Made by a program: the position numbers and the translations under genes. From contig NZ_CP011567.1 of assembly GCF_001655615.1 (NCBI RefSeq), positions 3,419,001 to 3,483,000 of the forward strand: a stretch of DNA of 64,000 bases. Reading direction: 5' to 3'. Positions within the stretch are counted from its first letter, which is position 1; each line of letters begins with the position of its first letter. Positions 33,972 to 43,310 of the stretch are shown here, piece after piece. The notes below the pieces were generated by a model that saw nothing but the letters and a program-made list of their open reading frames with translations, did not search any database and had not been told where the DNA came from. This stretch comes from Pseudomonas sp. GR 6-02 (GTDB lineage Bacteria > Pseudomonadota > Gammaproteobacteria > Pseudomonadales > Pseudomonadaceae).

Positions 33972-35165
33972 ATGTCTGTGCAGCAACTGCCCCCGCAAAG
34001 CTCCATGGCGATCACCCTGCAGATCGTTTCCATCGTTTTCTATACCTTTATTGCCTTCCTCTGCATCGGCCTGCCGATTGCCGTGTTGCCGGGGTATGTG
34101 CATGAACAGTTGGGGTTCAGCGCCATCGTTGCGGGGCTGACCATCGGTTCGCAATACCTGGCCACCCTGCTCAGCCGTCCGATGGCCGGGCGCTTGTCGG
34201 ACAGCGTCGGCACCAAACGGGCAATTGTTTACGGGTTGTCGGGGATTGTGTTGAGCGGCGTGCTGACGCTGCTGTCGACCCTGCTGCAAAGTTTGCCGCT
34301 GTTGAGCCTGATCATCCTGATCGCTGGCCGGTTGTTGCTGGGGATCGCCCAAGGGTTGATCGGAGTCGGCACCATCAGTTGGTGCATGGGCCAGGTCGGT
34401 GTCGAGCACACGGCACGTTCGATTTCCTGGAACGGGATTGCCTCATACGGCGCCATTGCCATTGGCGCACCGTTGGGCGTGGTGATGGTCGCTGAATTGG
34501 GCTTCGCCAGCCTCGGGATCGTGCTGTCGTTACTGGCCCTGTTGGCACTGCTGTTGATCCGCAACAAACCCTCGGTGCCAGTGATTCGCGGCGAGCGGCT
34601 GCCGTTTTGGGCGGTATTCGGGCGCATTGCCCCTTTCGGCGCGAGCCTGAGCCTGGCGTCTATCGGCTACGGCACGCTCACCACTTTTATTACCCTGTAT
34701 TACGCCAGTCGTAGCTGGACGGGAGCGGCTTACTGCCTGACGGTGTTTGGGGTGTGTTTTATTCTGTCGCGGCTGTTGTTCATTTCCAGCATCAGCCGTT
34801 TCGGCGGCTTCACCTCGGCCATTGCCTGCATGAGCATTGAAACCGTGGGGCTGGTCCTGTTGTGGCTGGCGCCCTCGACCGTTTACGCCTTGATTGGCGC
34901 AGGCCTGACCGGCTTCGGCCTGTCGCTGGTCTATCCGGCGCTGGGCGTGGAAGCGATCAAGCAGGTGCCCAATTCCAGTCGCGGCGCGGGTTTGAGTGCT
35001 TATGCGGTGTTTTTCGATCTGGCGCTGGCGATTGCCGGGCCGTTGATGGGCGCGGTGGCGTTGAACCTGGGGTATGCGTGGATTTTCTTCAGTGCGGCGT
35101 TGTTGTCCGTGACTGGACTCGGTTTGACCTTGTTACTGAAACACCGCGCCATCGGCCAGGATTGA
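33972..35165 (+). CDS. MFS transporter, YhhS-like
   Basis: This 397-residue major facilitator has about twelve hydrophobic segments. The loop 2-3 motif SRPMAGRLSDSVGTKRAIVYG is the family's GxLaDrxGxkr signature, and the second-half counterpart is weak. Overall pattern resembles YhhS/UPF0226 drug-type exporters. The substrate is unknown. It stands alone, convergent with an alpha/beta hydrolase gene whose stop is 1 nt away. No strong Shine-Dalgarno precedes the ATG. Confidence 0.87.
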   Translation: MSVQQLPPQSSMAITLQIVSIVFYTFIAFLCIGLPIAVLPGYVHEQLGFSAIVAGLTIGSQYLATLLSRPMAGRLSDSVGTKRAIVYGLSGIVLSGVLTLLSTLLQSLPLLSLIILIAGRLLLGIAQGLIGVGTISWCMGQVGVEHTARSISWNGIASYGAIAIGAPLGVVMVAELGFASLGIVLSLLALLALLLIRNKPSVPVIRGERLPFWAVFGRIAPFGASLSLASIGYGTLTTFITLYYASRSWTGAAYCLTVFGVCFILSRLLFISSISRFGGFTSAIACMSIETVGLVLLWLAPSTVYALIGAGLTGFGLSLVYPALGVEAIKQVPNSSRGAGLSAYAVFFDLALAIAGPLMGAVALNLGYAWIFFSAALLSVTGLGLTLLLKHRAIGQD

Positions 35166-35166
35166 T

Positions 35167-36204
35167 TTATTGATCCGCGGTTTGCATGCCGGCCCGACTC
35201 GGTTTGCCCAGGGCATGGGAGAAGAAACGTCCGGCTTCGGAGATCAGGTTGCGGTGAATGTCCTTGCGGTCGACGCCGTCGGCATCGGTGCACAGCGCCG
35301 GCATGGCGGCGATCTGTTCTTCGTTGCACGGTGCCAGGAACACAAAATGCCCTGCCCCGGCCAGCAATTTGAAATCCGGTGCAGTCGGCAGTTTGCGCGC
35401 CAGCGCTGCGGCGTTTTTGTCGAACGCCACCAGTTTGTCGCCATCGCCGCTGTATAGCAGCACCGGCACATGCACGTCGGCCAGGGTCTGGCGGCCGAAT
35501 TTCAGACTCAGCGGTGCCATCAACAACAAGGCATGCACTCGTGGGTCTGGCACAGGCTGCAAGTCATCGCGGTCGACGATCAATTCACCTTGTGTGTTGC
35601 AGGCATCATGATCGTCCGGGCGCTCATGGCAATAACGGCGCAGACGGTCCAGGTCCGGCGTGGCGCCGGACAGGATCAACGCGGTCTCACCGCCCGCCGA
35701 ATAGCCGATCACCCCGACCTGATCGGCATTGACGAAGGGCGCCAGCATACGGTCGCCCAAGGTCGCGGTAATGGCTTCGGAAATCTGGATCGGCCGCCCG
35801 TAAAGATTGCTCAAGGTGCCGAGGCGGCTGTGGTCTTTGGAGTTGTCGCCGGGATGGATCACCGCCACCACCACAAACCCCTTGCGTGCCAGCGAGGTGG
35901 CCAGATCGTGCAGGGCCAGCGGGGTTCCGGTGTTGCCATGGGACAGCATCAACATCGGGAAGCGTCCGATGGCGACTTTGGTGTCTTCACCGGCTTCGAC
36001 CGTGTAACCCTCGAGCTTGCTGGAATGTTCCCTCTCACTGGACGGATAAAAGGCGATGGCGCGCATCGGCTGCAAGTCCAGCGGATCGAGGAACGTCATC
36101 TCATGGAAACCGACGCTCCAGTGAGGAAACAGCACAGGCGCGGCGTGCACTGAATTCAGGCTGCCGAACAGGCAAATCAGTAATGTTGCACAAAGACGCA
36201 CCAT
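35167..36204 (-). CDS. Secreted alpha/beta hydrolase
   Basis: This 345-residue protein has a signal peptide (MVRLCATLLICLFGSLNSVHAA) and an alpha/beta-hydrolase fold like dienelactone-hydrolase or PAF-acetylhydrolase relatives. LMLSHGNTG holds the oxyanion region, VIGYSAGGETA the nucleophile Ser, and GAGHFVFLAP the catalytic His. The substrate is unknown. ATG at 36204 with AAGGTG upstream is preferred over a GTG at 36216. Its stop is one base from the MFS gene's stop. Confidence 0.85.
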   Translation of the reverse strand: MVRLCATLLICLFGSLNSVHAAPVLFPHWSVGFHEMTFLDPLDLQPMRAIAFYPSSEREHSSKLEGYTVEAGEDTKVAIGRFPMLMLSHGNTGTPLALHDLATSLARKGFVVVAVIHPGDNSKDHSRLGTLSNLYGRPIQISEAITATLGDRMLAPFVNADQVGVIGYSAGGETALILSGATPDLDRLRRYCHERPDDHDACNTQGELIVDRDDLQPVPDPRVHALLLMAPLSLKFGRQTLADVHVPVLLYSGDGDKLVAFDKNAAALARKLPTAPDFKLLAGAGHFVFLAPCNEEQIAAMPALCTDADGVDRKDIHRNLISEAGRFFSHALGKPSRAGMQTADQ

Positions 36205-36289
36205 GGGATGCCCCACCTTATTACCTGACCGCAGATATTAACCCTCGACTGCATAACCTGGGCCAGAAACTGATCGCCGCCAGAAACAA

Positions 36290-36334
36290 AAAACTCTGTA
36301 CCTGGCCATCACGATGACCAGAATACAGAGTTTC
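36290..36334 (-). terminator. Terminator after azoR
   Basis: AAACTCTGTA (36291-36300) and TACAGAGTTT (36324-36333) form a 10-bp stem with an inner CTGG/CCAG pair. Read on the minus strand it ends in six T. It lies 40 nt after the azoR stop and ahead of the hydrolase gene. Confidence 0.85.
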
Positions 36335-36373
36335 AGGGGTATTGCCCGAGCTGTTTACGACTTTACGCAAGCC

Positions 36374-36985
36374 TTACGCGGCGGCGAACAGTTGTTCGCT
36401 GATTTGCGCCTGAGCGTCGCTCATGGCTTTGCTGCGTACTTCATCACCGTAGGCCAGGCCATGGGCGCGGACGAACTCGATGTCGGTGATACCGAGGAAG
36501 CCGAACATCACCTTCAAGTACTCTTCGTGAGCAGTGCCGGTCGGTTGGCCAGCGTGCAAACCGCCAGCCGTCGAAACGATCACCACTTTCTTGCCGCCGC
36601 ACAGGCCTTCAGGGCCGGCTTCGGTGTAGCGGAAAGTCTGGCCGGCTACGGCGATGCGGTCGATCCAGGCCTTGAGTTGGGTCGGGATAGTGAAGTTGTA
36701 CATCGGCGCTGCAATCACGACGGCATCGGCGGCGAGGAATTCGGCCAAGGCCTGCGCACCCAAATCGGCTTCATGCTGTTGCGCGGCGTTGCGCAGCTCA
36801 GCGGCGGTGCCAGCGGCGACCAGCGTGGCGGCGGAAAAATGGCTGATGGCATCGGCGGCCAGGTCGCGGTAAGTCACCACAACGCCAGGCTCGGCGGCTT
36901 GCCAGGCTTTGACGACTTCACCGCTCAACTGACGGGAAGCCGAGTTGTCACCCAGAATGCTCGAATCGATATGCAGTAATTTCAT
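36374..36985 (-). CDS. azoR: FMN-dependent NADH azoreductase
   Basis: The 203-residue flavodoxin-fold protein matches Azo[20 protein letters not shown] binds FMN phosphate, [19 protein letters not shown] and STAGGLH complete the flavin site. It reduces azo and quinone compounds with NADH in the cytoplasm. A LysR-type regulator is divergent across a 130-bp gap, the usual arrangement for a regulator controlling the reductase. A terminator follows the gene. Confidence 0.95.
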   Translation of the reverse strand: MKLLHIDSSILGDNSASRQLSGEVVKAWQAAEPGVVVTYRDLAADAISHFSAATLVAAGTAAELRNAAQQHEADLGAQALAEFLAADAVVIAAPMYNFTIPTQLKAWIDRIAVAGQTFRYTEAGPEGLCGGKKVVIVSTAGGLHAGQPTGTAHEEYLKVMFGFLGITDIEFVRAHGLAYGDEVRSKAMSDAQAQISEQLFAAA

Positions 36986-37115
36986 GTGGGATCTCCAAGG
37001 TGAGGATCGCCACCCGGCGATCTGATGGAAACAATCCTACCAACGAAACCAATAGCTGATTAGCTGGCAATAATGCGATAGTTCGTCCCACTGATAGAAC
37101 AGCTGGATTTAAATC

Positions 37116-38024
37116 ATGCAAGATCTCAACGACCTCTACTACTTCGCCAAGGTGGTCGAGGCCGGCGGCTTCGCGGCGGCCGGGCGTTTGCTCGGGATTC
37201 CCAAGTCTCGGTTGTCACGACGCATCGCCGAACTGGAAGAACGCCTGGGCGCGCGTCTGTTGCAACGCACCACCCGCCAACTCAACCTGACCGCTGTGGG
37301 CGAGCGCTACTTGCGACACTGTCAGGCGATGCTGCTGGAGGCCGAGATGGCCGACGAAGCGGTGGCCAGCATGTCCAGCGAACCCCGGGGGCGGCTGCGG
37401 GTTTCCTGCCCGGTGGGGTTGGCCCACGACATGTTCCCGTCGGTGATCAGCAAGTTCCTGGAGAAATTCCCGCAGGTTCAGCTGGAGATGCTGCTGCTCA
37501 ATCGCCGGGTTGACCTGGTGACCGAAGGCGTCGATGTCGCCTTGAGAGTGCGGGAACTGGGAGATGAAGACCCACTGCTGGTCACCCGCCGCTTACGTCA
37601 GGCGCAGACTGTCATGGTCGCCAGCCCGGCGTTTCTTCGCGAGCGGCAGATCAAGACCCCGGACGACTTGAAAAACGTACCGATATTGGGCGCACTGGAA
37701 GCCGATCGGCTGGTGCATCTGCGGATGCTCGACCAGCAGGGCAAGGCCTGTGAAATGACATTCGAAGCCCGATTGGGCATCGACGATTTTCTCGTGCGCA
37801 AGGCGTGTACCCTGTCCGGGCTGGGTTTCACCGTGTTACCGATGATGTATTGCGAGCAGGAACTGGAAAACGGCTCACTGGTGCAGCTGCTACCTGACTG
37901 GTCATTGCCGGGCGGTTGGCTGCAAGCGGTCTACCCTCATCGGCGCGGGGTAATGCCGGCAGTACGCGCCTGGATCGACCATTTGATCGAATCATTCAAT
38001 GCCTGTGGGGACCGACTGTTATGA
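37116..38024 (+). CDS. LysR-type transcriptional regulator
   Basis: The 302-residue regulator has the LysR winged helix at 1-65 (LNDLYYFAKVVEAGGFAAAGRLLGIPKSRLSRRIAELEERLGARLL) and a periplasmic-binding-like effector domain from about 90. Its closest pattern is the CrgA/AaeR-like group. It is divergent from azoR and probably senses a quinone or aromatic inducer, judged only from position. Its TGA overlaps a possible start of the yjbR-like gene. Confidence 0.9.
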   Translation: MQDLNDLYYFAKVVEAGGFAAAGRLLGIPKSRLSRRIAELEERLGARLLQRTTRQLNLTAVGERYLRHCQAMLLEAEMADEAVASMSSEPRGRLRVSCPVGLAHDMFPSVISKFLEKFPQVQLEMLLLNRRVDLVTEGVDVALRVRELGDEDPLLVTRRLRQAQTVMVASPAFLRERQIKTPDDLKNVPILGALEADRLVHLRMLDQQGKACEMTFEARLGIDDFLVRKACTLSGLGFTVLPMMYCEQELENGSLVQLLPDWSLPGGWLQAVYPHRRGVMPAVRAWIDHLIESFNACGDRLL

Positions 38025-38380
38025 AGGCAAGACCAATGAGCGAAGAGGATGTCGCGCAATTCTGCCTGGCGCTGCCCGGCGCGCGGGAGGATTACAAGTG
38101 GGGGGGCGTAAGGGTGTTTTCGATTGCCGGGAGCAAGATGTTCGCCTTGCAGAACCTGCGGGGTCAGTCCCTGGCCTTCAAGGTCGACAAGGACCTGTTC
38201 CTGGGCCATTGCGACCGACCGGGCATTCACCCGGCGCCGTATCTGGCCCGGGCGCAGTGGATCATCATGGACACGCCCTACCCGCTGGGCACCGAAGAGC
38301 TGCAAGGCTTGCTGCAACGTTCCCACCAACTGGTGGTGAGCAAGTTGCCCAAGCGCACGCAGATCGGCTTGCTGCTTTAA
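38021..38380 (+). CDS. MmcQ/YjbR family protein
   Basis: The 119-residue protein has the YjbR fold pattern: FCLALPGAREDYKWGGVRVFSIAGSKMFAL, SLAFKVD, and a C-terminal LLQRSHQLVVSKLPKRTQIGL. The family has a double-wing DNA-binding-like fold of unknown function. The ATG at 38021 overlaps the LysR gene's TGA; a second ATG at 38036 with AAGGCAAGACCA before it is equally possible. The stop lies in the first unit of an 11-bp tandem repeat. Confidence 0.87.
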   Translation: MKARPMSEEDVAQFCLALPGAREDYKWGGVRVFSIAGSKMFALQNLRGQSLAFKVDKDLFLGHCDRPGIHPAPYLARAQWIIMDTPYPLGTEELQGLLQRSHQLVVSKLPKRTQIGLLL

Positions 38381-38439
38381 AACAGCTTTAAAACAGCTTT
38401 AAAACAGCTTTAGAACAGCTTTAGAACAGCTTTAGAACA
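38374..38439. repeat. Six-copy 11-bp tandem repeat across convergent stop codons
   Basis: Three copies of GCTTTAAAACA are followed by three of GCTTTAGAACA with no spacer. The first holds the TAA of the yjbR-like gene and the last the TAA of the DUF1294 gene on the other strand. Since 11 is not a multiple of 3, the array puts stops in several frames on both strands. Confidence 0.95.
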
Positions 38440-38860
38440 GCGCGAACAGCTGAGCACCCAAAAACAACTGGTCGATCCAGAACACCTGATGCATCAGCAC
38501 GATGAGCCAGAACACCAGTTGAAACGAAACCTTGCGGGTTTTGTGCCGAAACACTTGCTGGGCCAGCAAGGCACCCGGCCAACCGCCCGCCAGTTCCACC
38601 GCGTGCAAGACGTTCTCCGGCGTGCGCCAGCTGTCGGCGCGGGCCTTGTGCTTGTCGCCCCAGTACAGGAAAAACGCCAGCACGCTGACGATGCCATAGG
38701 CGGCCAGGGGAATCACCGACACCCCGCGCAGCCACAGCGACACCGAGCCAAACAACGGCACTGCGCACAGCAAAACGAACACCAGCAATTTCAACCGCAG
38801 GTTTTGAATCGCTCCCCCGGACTTGCGCCCGGGGTTGTTGCGTGCGGTGGCGTCGCTCAT
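38432..38860 (-). CDS. DUF1294 membrane protein
   Basis: The 142-residue protein has a basic N-terminus, two hydrophobic segments (about 20-60), then the DUF1294 hallmark [49 protein letters not shown] and a last membrane segment. Some relatives carry an N-terminal cold-shock domain; this one does not. The ATG at 38860 overlaps the uppP stop by 4 nt, so it is translationally coupled to uppP. Function is unknown. The stop lies in the tandem repeat. Confidence 0.87.
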   Translation of the reverse strand: MSDATARNNPGRKSGGAIQNLRLKLLVFVLLCAVPLFGSVSLWLRGVSVIPLAAYGIVSVLAFFLYWGDKHKARADSWRTPENVLHAVELAGGWPGALLAQQVFRHKTRKVSFQLVFWLIVLMHQVFWIDQLFLGAQLFALF

Positions 38861-39687
38861 GGCTTGGCCGCGGTCCAGTCGACCCAACCGAACTGCCAGG
38901 TCGCCAGAATCACCAGGCCAAACACAATGCGATACCAGGCGAATGCCGCGTAGCTGTGGCTGGCGATGAACTTGAGCAGGCCCCGGACGGCGATCATCGC
39001 AAAGATAAACGCGGTGACGAAGCCGATGGCGAACACCGGGAAATCAGCCGGCACAAACAGATGGCGGTATTTATAGCCCGAGTAAACCGCTGCGCCGACC
39101 ATGGTTGGCATGGCAAGGAAGAACGAAAACTCGGTGGCCGTCTTGCGCGACAACCCGAACAGCAAACCGCCGATGATCGTCGAACCGGAACGCGAGGTCC
39201 CCGGGATCATCGCCAGGCACTGGGCGAAACCGACTTTCAGGGCCTCTTTCCAGGTGATGTCATCGACGCTTTCGGCATGCACGACATGCTGCCGGCGTTC
39301 AGCCCACAACATGATAATCCCGCCCACGACCAATGCGCTGGCCACAGTGATCGGGTTGAACAGGTACTTGTGGATCAGGTCGGCGAAAATCACCCCCAAT
39401 ACCACGGCCGGCATGAAGGCGATCAACAGGTTCGCGGTAAAGCGTCGAGCGCTGGGCTGCGTCGGTAAACCGATGATCACGTCGAGGATCTTGCGGCGGA
39501 ACTCCCAGACCACCGCCAGGATCGCGCCGAGCTGAATGATGATGTTGAAGGCCATCGCTCGTTCGCCGCCGAAATTGAGCAAGTCCGCCACAATGATCTG
39601 GTGCCCGGTACTGGAAATGGGCAAGAACTCGGTCAGCCCTTCTACAACGCCTAAAATCAATGCCTGAAAGGCTGTCCAAAGATCCAT
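38857..39687 (-). CDS. uppP: Undecaprenyl-diphosphatase
   Basis: This 276-residue multi-pass membrane enzyme removes a phosphate from undecaprenyl pyrophosphate so the lipid carrier can be reused in cell-wall synthesis; overproduction gives bacitracin resistance. The signatures [17 protein letters not shown] (about 12-28) and [25 protein letters not shown] carry the catalytic Glu, His and Arg residues. ATG codons at 39687 and 39690 both follow GGGGGA. The frame stays open to 39789 but family homology does not. DUF1294 follows with a 4-nt overlap. Confidence 0.95.
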   Translation of the reverse strand: MDLWTAFQALILGVVEGLTEFLPISSTGHQIIVADLLNFGGERAMAFNIIIQLGAILAVVWEFRRKILDVIIGLPTQPSARRFTANLLIAFMPAVVLGVIFADLIHKYLFNPITVASALVVGGIIMLWAERRQHVVHAESVDDITWKEALKVGFAQCLAMIPGTSRSGSTIIGGLLFGLSRKTATEFSFFLAMPTMVGAAVYSGYKYRHLFVPADFPVFAIGFVTAFIFAMIAVRGLLKFIASHSYAAFAWYRIVFGLVILATWQFGWVDWTAAKP

Positions 39688-39981
39688 CATTCCCCCAAGA
39701 AGCCATGCCCCCAGGCATGCCCCGTTAATAATTTGTAGAGCGTTATTCGCGATCAGCGTGCGCTGAAACCCCGCGCGCACAAGATCCACACAAAACCGTA
39801 AAAATTCCGTGAAAAATCGACTTGGACTCAGGTTTTTCCGCGCGGGGCCGAAATCCTATCAGACAAGCCTCATTTACGCTGCCGCGTAATAGGACCTGAG
39901 TAGGATAGGCCCGATCGGCAACGTGTGGTTGGATGCTGGCGATCGTTTATGACAAGAACAAGAAAACGGAGTAACAGCGTT

Positions 39982-41616
39982 ATGAACAGCTTGCGCAGTG
40001 TGTCGATCAGCCGACGCTTGTGGCTTATCTTGATCGTGGCCGTGGTGATGCTGTTGACGTTGGGCGTGTTGATGCTCAAGCAGATCCACGACGACCTCTA
40101 TCAGGCCAAGGCCCAGAAGACCCAGCATGTGGTGCAGACCGCCAGTGGCATCCTGACCTACTACCACGGCCTGGAAACCGCCGGCACCCTCACCCGCGCC
40201 GCCGCGCAACAGCAGGCACTGACCGCCGTGCGTGGTTTGCGCTACGACCAGAATGACTATTTCTGGATCAACGACCTGACGCCAGTCATGGTCATGCACC
40301 CGACCAATCCAAAACTCGAAGGCCAGAACCTCTCGACGATCCGCGACCCGGACGGTTTTGCACTGTTCAACGAAATGGCCGCCATCGCCAAGGCCAAGGG
40401 CGCCGGCATGGTCAACTATCGCTGGCCGAAACCGGGCGCCAGTGCGCCGGTGGAAAAAACCTCCTACGTCAAACTGTTCGAGCCCTGGGGTTGGGTGATC
40501 GGCTCAGGCGTGTACATCGACGACATGCAGGCCGAGTTTAATGCGCAGGTCTGGAAGGCGTCTTTCGTCGGCCTGGTGATTGCCCTGATCATGGCGCTGC
40601 TGGTGATCATGATTGCCCGCAGCATCGTGCGCCCGTTGCAGGAAACCGTGAATGCCATGGCCAATATCGCCAGCGGTGAAAGCGACCTGACCCGCAGCCT
40701 TGATACCCACGGCCAGGACGAAGTCACGCAACTGGCCCGACACTTCAACGCCTTTACCGCCAAGCTGCGCCTGGTGATCAATCAGTTGCAAGTGTCCGCC
40801 GGCGCGCTGGGCCAGTCTTCCAGCGAACTGGGCAACGACGCCGCACAAGCCCAGCAACGCAGCCAGCAGCAGTCCCAGCAAATGGAACTGGTGGCGACCG
40901 CGATCAACGAAGTGACCTACGGCGTGCAGGATGTGGCGAAAAACGCCGAGCACGCGGCCAGTGAAATGCGCGATGCCGAATCTCAGGCACAGCAGGGACA
41001 GATCAATATCGATGGCAGCCTGCAGCAGATCGACAAGCTGTCTTCGACCATCGATCAAGCGGTGGAAGTGATTCGTACGCTGGCCGACGAAAGCACGCAA
41101 ATCGGAAGTGTCCTGGAAGTGATTCGCTCTATCGCCGAGCAAACCAACCTGCTGGCCCTCAACGCTGCCATCGAAGCCGCCCGGGCCGGTGAGCAAGGTC
41201 GAGGGTTCGCGGTGGTCGCCGATGAAGTGCGCCTGCTGGCCCAGCGCACCCAGAAGTCGACGGCAGAAATCCAGTCGATGATCGAACGCCTGCAAAGCCA
41301 TTCCGAAGCGGCGGTCAAGGTCATTGGCGACAGCAGCCGCGCCTCGCAACTGACCATCGAGCAGGCCGGCCTGGCCGGTGCCAGCCTGAATGCCATCGGC
41401 CAGGCCTTGCGCAACCTCAACGGCTTGAATGCCTCGATTGCCAGTGCAACCTTGCAGCAGGCGCATGTGGTGGAAGACATCAATCAGAACGTCACCCAGG
41501 CCGCCGGGTTGTCCCACAGCACGGCATTGGCGGCCGAGCAGTCGAGCGTGGCCAGTGTTCATCTCAAGGAATTGAGCGAACAGTTGAACGGGTTGCTCAA
41601 GCAGTTTCGCGTCTGA
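39982..41616 (+). CDS. Methyl-accepting chemotaxis protein with sCache_2 sensor
   Basis: The 544-residue chemoreceptor has TM1 at about 12-32, a periplasmic single-Cache domain ([25 protein letters not shown], then [15 protein letters not shown]) at about 40-185, TM2 near 192-212, HAMP to about 265, and a cytoplasmic signalling hairpin whose tip is [32 protein letters not shown]. sCache_2 receptors often sense small organic acids; the ligand here is unknown. The ATG at 39982 gives a short cytoplasmic N-terminus. A REP-type element follows the stop. Confidence 0.94.
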   Translation: MNSLRSVSISRRLWLILIVAVVMLLTLGVLMLKQIHDDLYQAKAQKTQHVVQTASGILTYYHGLETAGTLTRAAAQQQALTAVRGLRYDQNDYFWINDLTPVMVMHPTNPKLEGQNLSTIRDPDGFALFNEMAAIAKAKGAGMVNYRWPKPGASAPVEKTSYVKLFEPWGWVIGSGVYIDDMQAEFNAQVWKASFVGLVIALIMALLVIMIARSIVRPLQETVNAMANIASGESDLTRSLDTHGQDEVTQLARHFNAFTAKLRLVINQLQVSAGALGQSSSELGNDAAQAQQRSQQQSQQMELVATAINEVTYGVQDVAKNAEHAASEMRDAESQAQQGQINIDGSLQQIDKLSSTIDQAVEVIRTLADESTQIGSVLEVIRSIAEQTNLLALNAAIEAARAGEQGRGFAVVADEVRLLAQRTQKSTAEIQSMIERLQSHSEAAVKVIGDSSRASQLTIEQAGLAGASLNAIGQALRNLNGLNASIASATLQQAHVVEDINQNVTQAAGLSHSTALAAEQSSVASVHLKELSEQLNGLLKQFRV

Positions 41617-41621
41617 TCACT

Positions 41622-41774
41622 TGTAGCAGCTGGCGCAGCCTGCGTTCGGCTGCGCAGCAGTCGTGAAATCAGACGACGCCGGTTCCAGATAGACCGTGTG
41701 CGCAGAATTTACGACGGCTTCGTCCGAATGCGGCCCACACCGAACGCAGCCTCGCAGGCTCGGCAGCTGCTACA
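41622..41774. repeat. REP-type element with TGTAGCAGCTG termini
   Basis: The element opens with TGTAGCAGCTG (41622-41632) and ends CAGCTGCTACA near 41774, with GCTGCG/CGCAGC arms inside. It fills most of the gap between the chemoreceptor gene and pnuC. Confidence 0.72.
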
Positions 41775-41854
41775 CCGGACTGCGCAAGCCGGTTCTACTT
41801 GGCCGCGCCTGCCGCTACAATCCTCCCCCCTTTCGTCTTCCCCAAGGATCCTCC

Positions 41855-42418
41855 ATGTCCGGGCTTGAACTGTTTGCCGCCGCCCTCGGTGTGATTGCCG
41901 TCTGGCTGACGGTCAAACAGAACCCCTGGTGCTGGCCGGTCGGTCTGGTCATGGTGCTGCTGTATAGCTGGATCTTTTTCGAGGTGAAGCTGTATTCGGA
42001 CATGTTGCTGCAAGTGATCTACGCCGCGTTGCAGCTTTACGGCTGGAGGCAGTGGACTCGCGCGGGCGTGACGCATGACGGGCGGCACGTCAGCCTGCTC
42101 GATGGCCAATCCGTCGCGCTCGGTCTGGCCGTGGGCGCGGTCGGCAGCCTGCTGCTGGGGGCTGCGATGGCTCACTGGACCGACGCCGCCCAGCCCTGGC
42201 TCGACGCCGCCTTGACCGGTTTCAGCCTGGTAGCACAGTTATGGATGGCGCAAAAACGCCTGCAATGCTGGCCGCTGTGGGTCGCGCTGGACGTCATCTT
42301 CGTCGGCCTGTTCATCTACAAAGAGCTATACCTGACCGCCGCCCTCTATGGGGTTTTCGCCCTGCTGGCGGTGCAAGGCTGGCGGACATGGCGCGCCGAC
42401 CCGGCGTTGCGCACATGA
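41855..42418 (+). CDS. pnuC: Nicotinamide riboside transporter PnuC
   Basis: The 187-residue membrane protein has about six to seven hydrophobic segments and PnuC features: ALGVIAVWLTVKQNPWCWPVGLV, YSDMLLQVIYAALQLYGWRQW, and the late WVALDVIFVGLFIYKELYLTA. It carries nicotinamide riboside by facilitated diffusion, with trapping by phosphorylation inside. ATG at 41855 has AAGGATCC upstream. Its TGA overlaps the start of an NadR-type kinase gene, which supplies the trapping step. Confidence 0.94.
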   Translation: MSGLELFAAALGVIAVWLTVKQNPWCWPVGLVMVLLYSWIFFEVKLYSDMLLQVIYAALQLYGWRQWTRAGVTHDGRHVSLLDGQSVALGLAVGAVGSLLLGAAMAHWTDAAQPWLDAALTGFSLVAQLWMAQKRLQCWPLWVALDVIFVGLFIYKELYLTAALYGVFALLAVQGWRTWRADPALRT

Positions 42419-42939
42419 AAGTCCTGGTGCTCACGGGCCCCGAATCGAGCGGCAAGAGCTGGCTCGCCACCGAGCTGCAACAGCAATTCGGCGGCGTTCT
42501 GGTGGGTGAATACGTGCGTTGGTTCATTGAACAGGAGGCACGGGACACCTGCCTCGCGGATATCCCCGAGATCGCCCGCGGCCAGTTGCAATGGGAAGAT
42601 GATGCCCGCGCCCTTGCGCCACCGTTGCTGATTCTCGACACGCACTTGCTGAGCAACATGCTTTGGAGCCAGACCCTGTTCAGCGATTGCCCGGCCTGGC
42701 TCGAACAAGCGCTGCTAGCCCGGCATTACGACTTGCACTTGCTGTTGTCGCCTGAACTCGTCGACTGGACCGACGATGGCCAGCGCTGTCAGCCGCAGCT
42801 GGATCAACGCCGGGCTTTTTTCAACGCGACTCAAGCGTGGCTGGAGCAGCATCGGCAATCTGTTCAAGTGATCCAGGGTGACTGGGCAGAACGCCGAGCC
42901 CAAGCGTTGCAGGCCGTCACTCTGCTGCTAGATTGCTGA
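42415..42939 (+). CDS. NadR-type nicotinamide riboside kinase (AAA_28)
   Basis: The 174-residue protein is a P-loop kinase: GPESSGKSW (8-16) is Walker A, GEYVRWFIEQEARD the typical NadR kinase substrate loop, and LLILDTHLLSNMLW the Walker B-like region. It corresponds to the C-terminal ribosylnicotinamide kinase domain of NadR, without the HTH and adenylyltransferase parts. It should convert nicotinamide riboside to NMN. The ATGA overlap with pnuC makes a two-gene salvage operon. Confidence 0.9.
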   Translation: MKVLVLTGPESSGKSWLATELQQQFGGVLVGEYVRWFIEQEARDTCLADIPEIARGQLQWEDDARALAPPLLILDTHLLSNMLWSQTLFSDCPAWLEQALLARHYDLHLLLSPELVDWTDDGQRCQPQLDQRRAFFNATQAWLEQHRQSVQVIQGDWAERRAQALQAVTLLLDC

Positions 42940-42945
42940 ATTCGG

Positions 42946-42963
42946 CTGTAGCAGCTGCTACAG
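42946..42963. repeat. Collapsed REP-type element: the two termini fused
   Basis: CTGTAGCAGCTGCTACAG is a perfect 18-bp palindrome made of the left and right ends of the TGTAGCAGCTG element family with no interior. It lies 6 nt after the kinase stop. Confidence 0.7.
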
Positions 42964-43048
42964 CCCCCCCAGCCCCCCAGCATTTGTTGCGATAATTTTT
43001 CAAATGCGTCCGTTTGTGAAACATACCTTTGCACTCGAACAGCCCGTT

Positions 43049-43174
43049 TCAGCGCTATTCATCATTGCGTCTTGATCTGTGTTAAAGCGCTGATACATCA
43101 CCACGCAAGCTATGGATCCAGAGCGTTGCGCCTCCTTTTCCCCGTTATAACCCCCGCTTTTGTCTCAGGCCTGA
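43049..43174. promoter_or_regulatory. Candidate enhancer sites upstream of fapA
   Basis: TCAGCGCT (43049-43056) and its complement AGCGCTGA (43086-43093) form an inverted pair, and TCAGGCCTGA (43165-43174) is a perfect palindrome. GTTTCAG (43046-43052) reappears inverted as CTGAAAC (43171-43177). They lie 70-195 bp upstream of the sigma-54 -24 element, where enhancer-binding proteins usually bind. Binding is inferred. Confidence 0.4.
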
Positions 43175-43241
43175 AACAGCTCAATCAAGGATCCATTTAG
43201 CCTGATCGATAACCCCTTGAATCAAAACAACAATCAAAAAG

Positions 43242-43257
43242 CGGCACGACTTTCGCT
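43242..43257 (+). promoter_or_regulatory. Sigma-54 (-24/-12) promoter of the fap operon
   Basis: CGGCACGACTTTCGCT fits the consensus TGGCACG-N4-TTGCT with two mismatches and has the invariant GG at 43243-43244 and GC at 43255-43256 spaced by exactly 10 nt. Transcription would start near 43268, giving a ~43-nt leader before the fapA GTG at 43311. Confidence 0.75.
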
Positions 43258-43310
43258 CTCTCCTTCACAACGCTGATTAGGGCCAGCGCACAACAGAAGG
43301 AATCGCAGTC

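Noticed and set aside
38374..38439. The 11-bp repeats as a CRISPR array
   Set aside because: Units are directly adjacent without spacers and far too short; no cas genes are present.
43226..43233. AACAACAA before fapA as a further Hfq/Crc motif
   Set aside because: It lies upstream of the sigma-54 promoter, so it would not be part of the fapA mRNA if that promoter is used.
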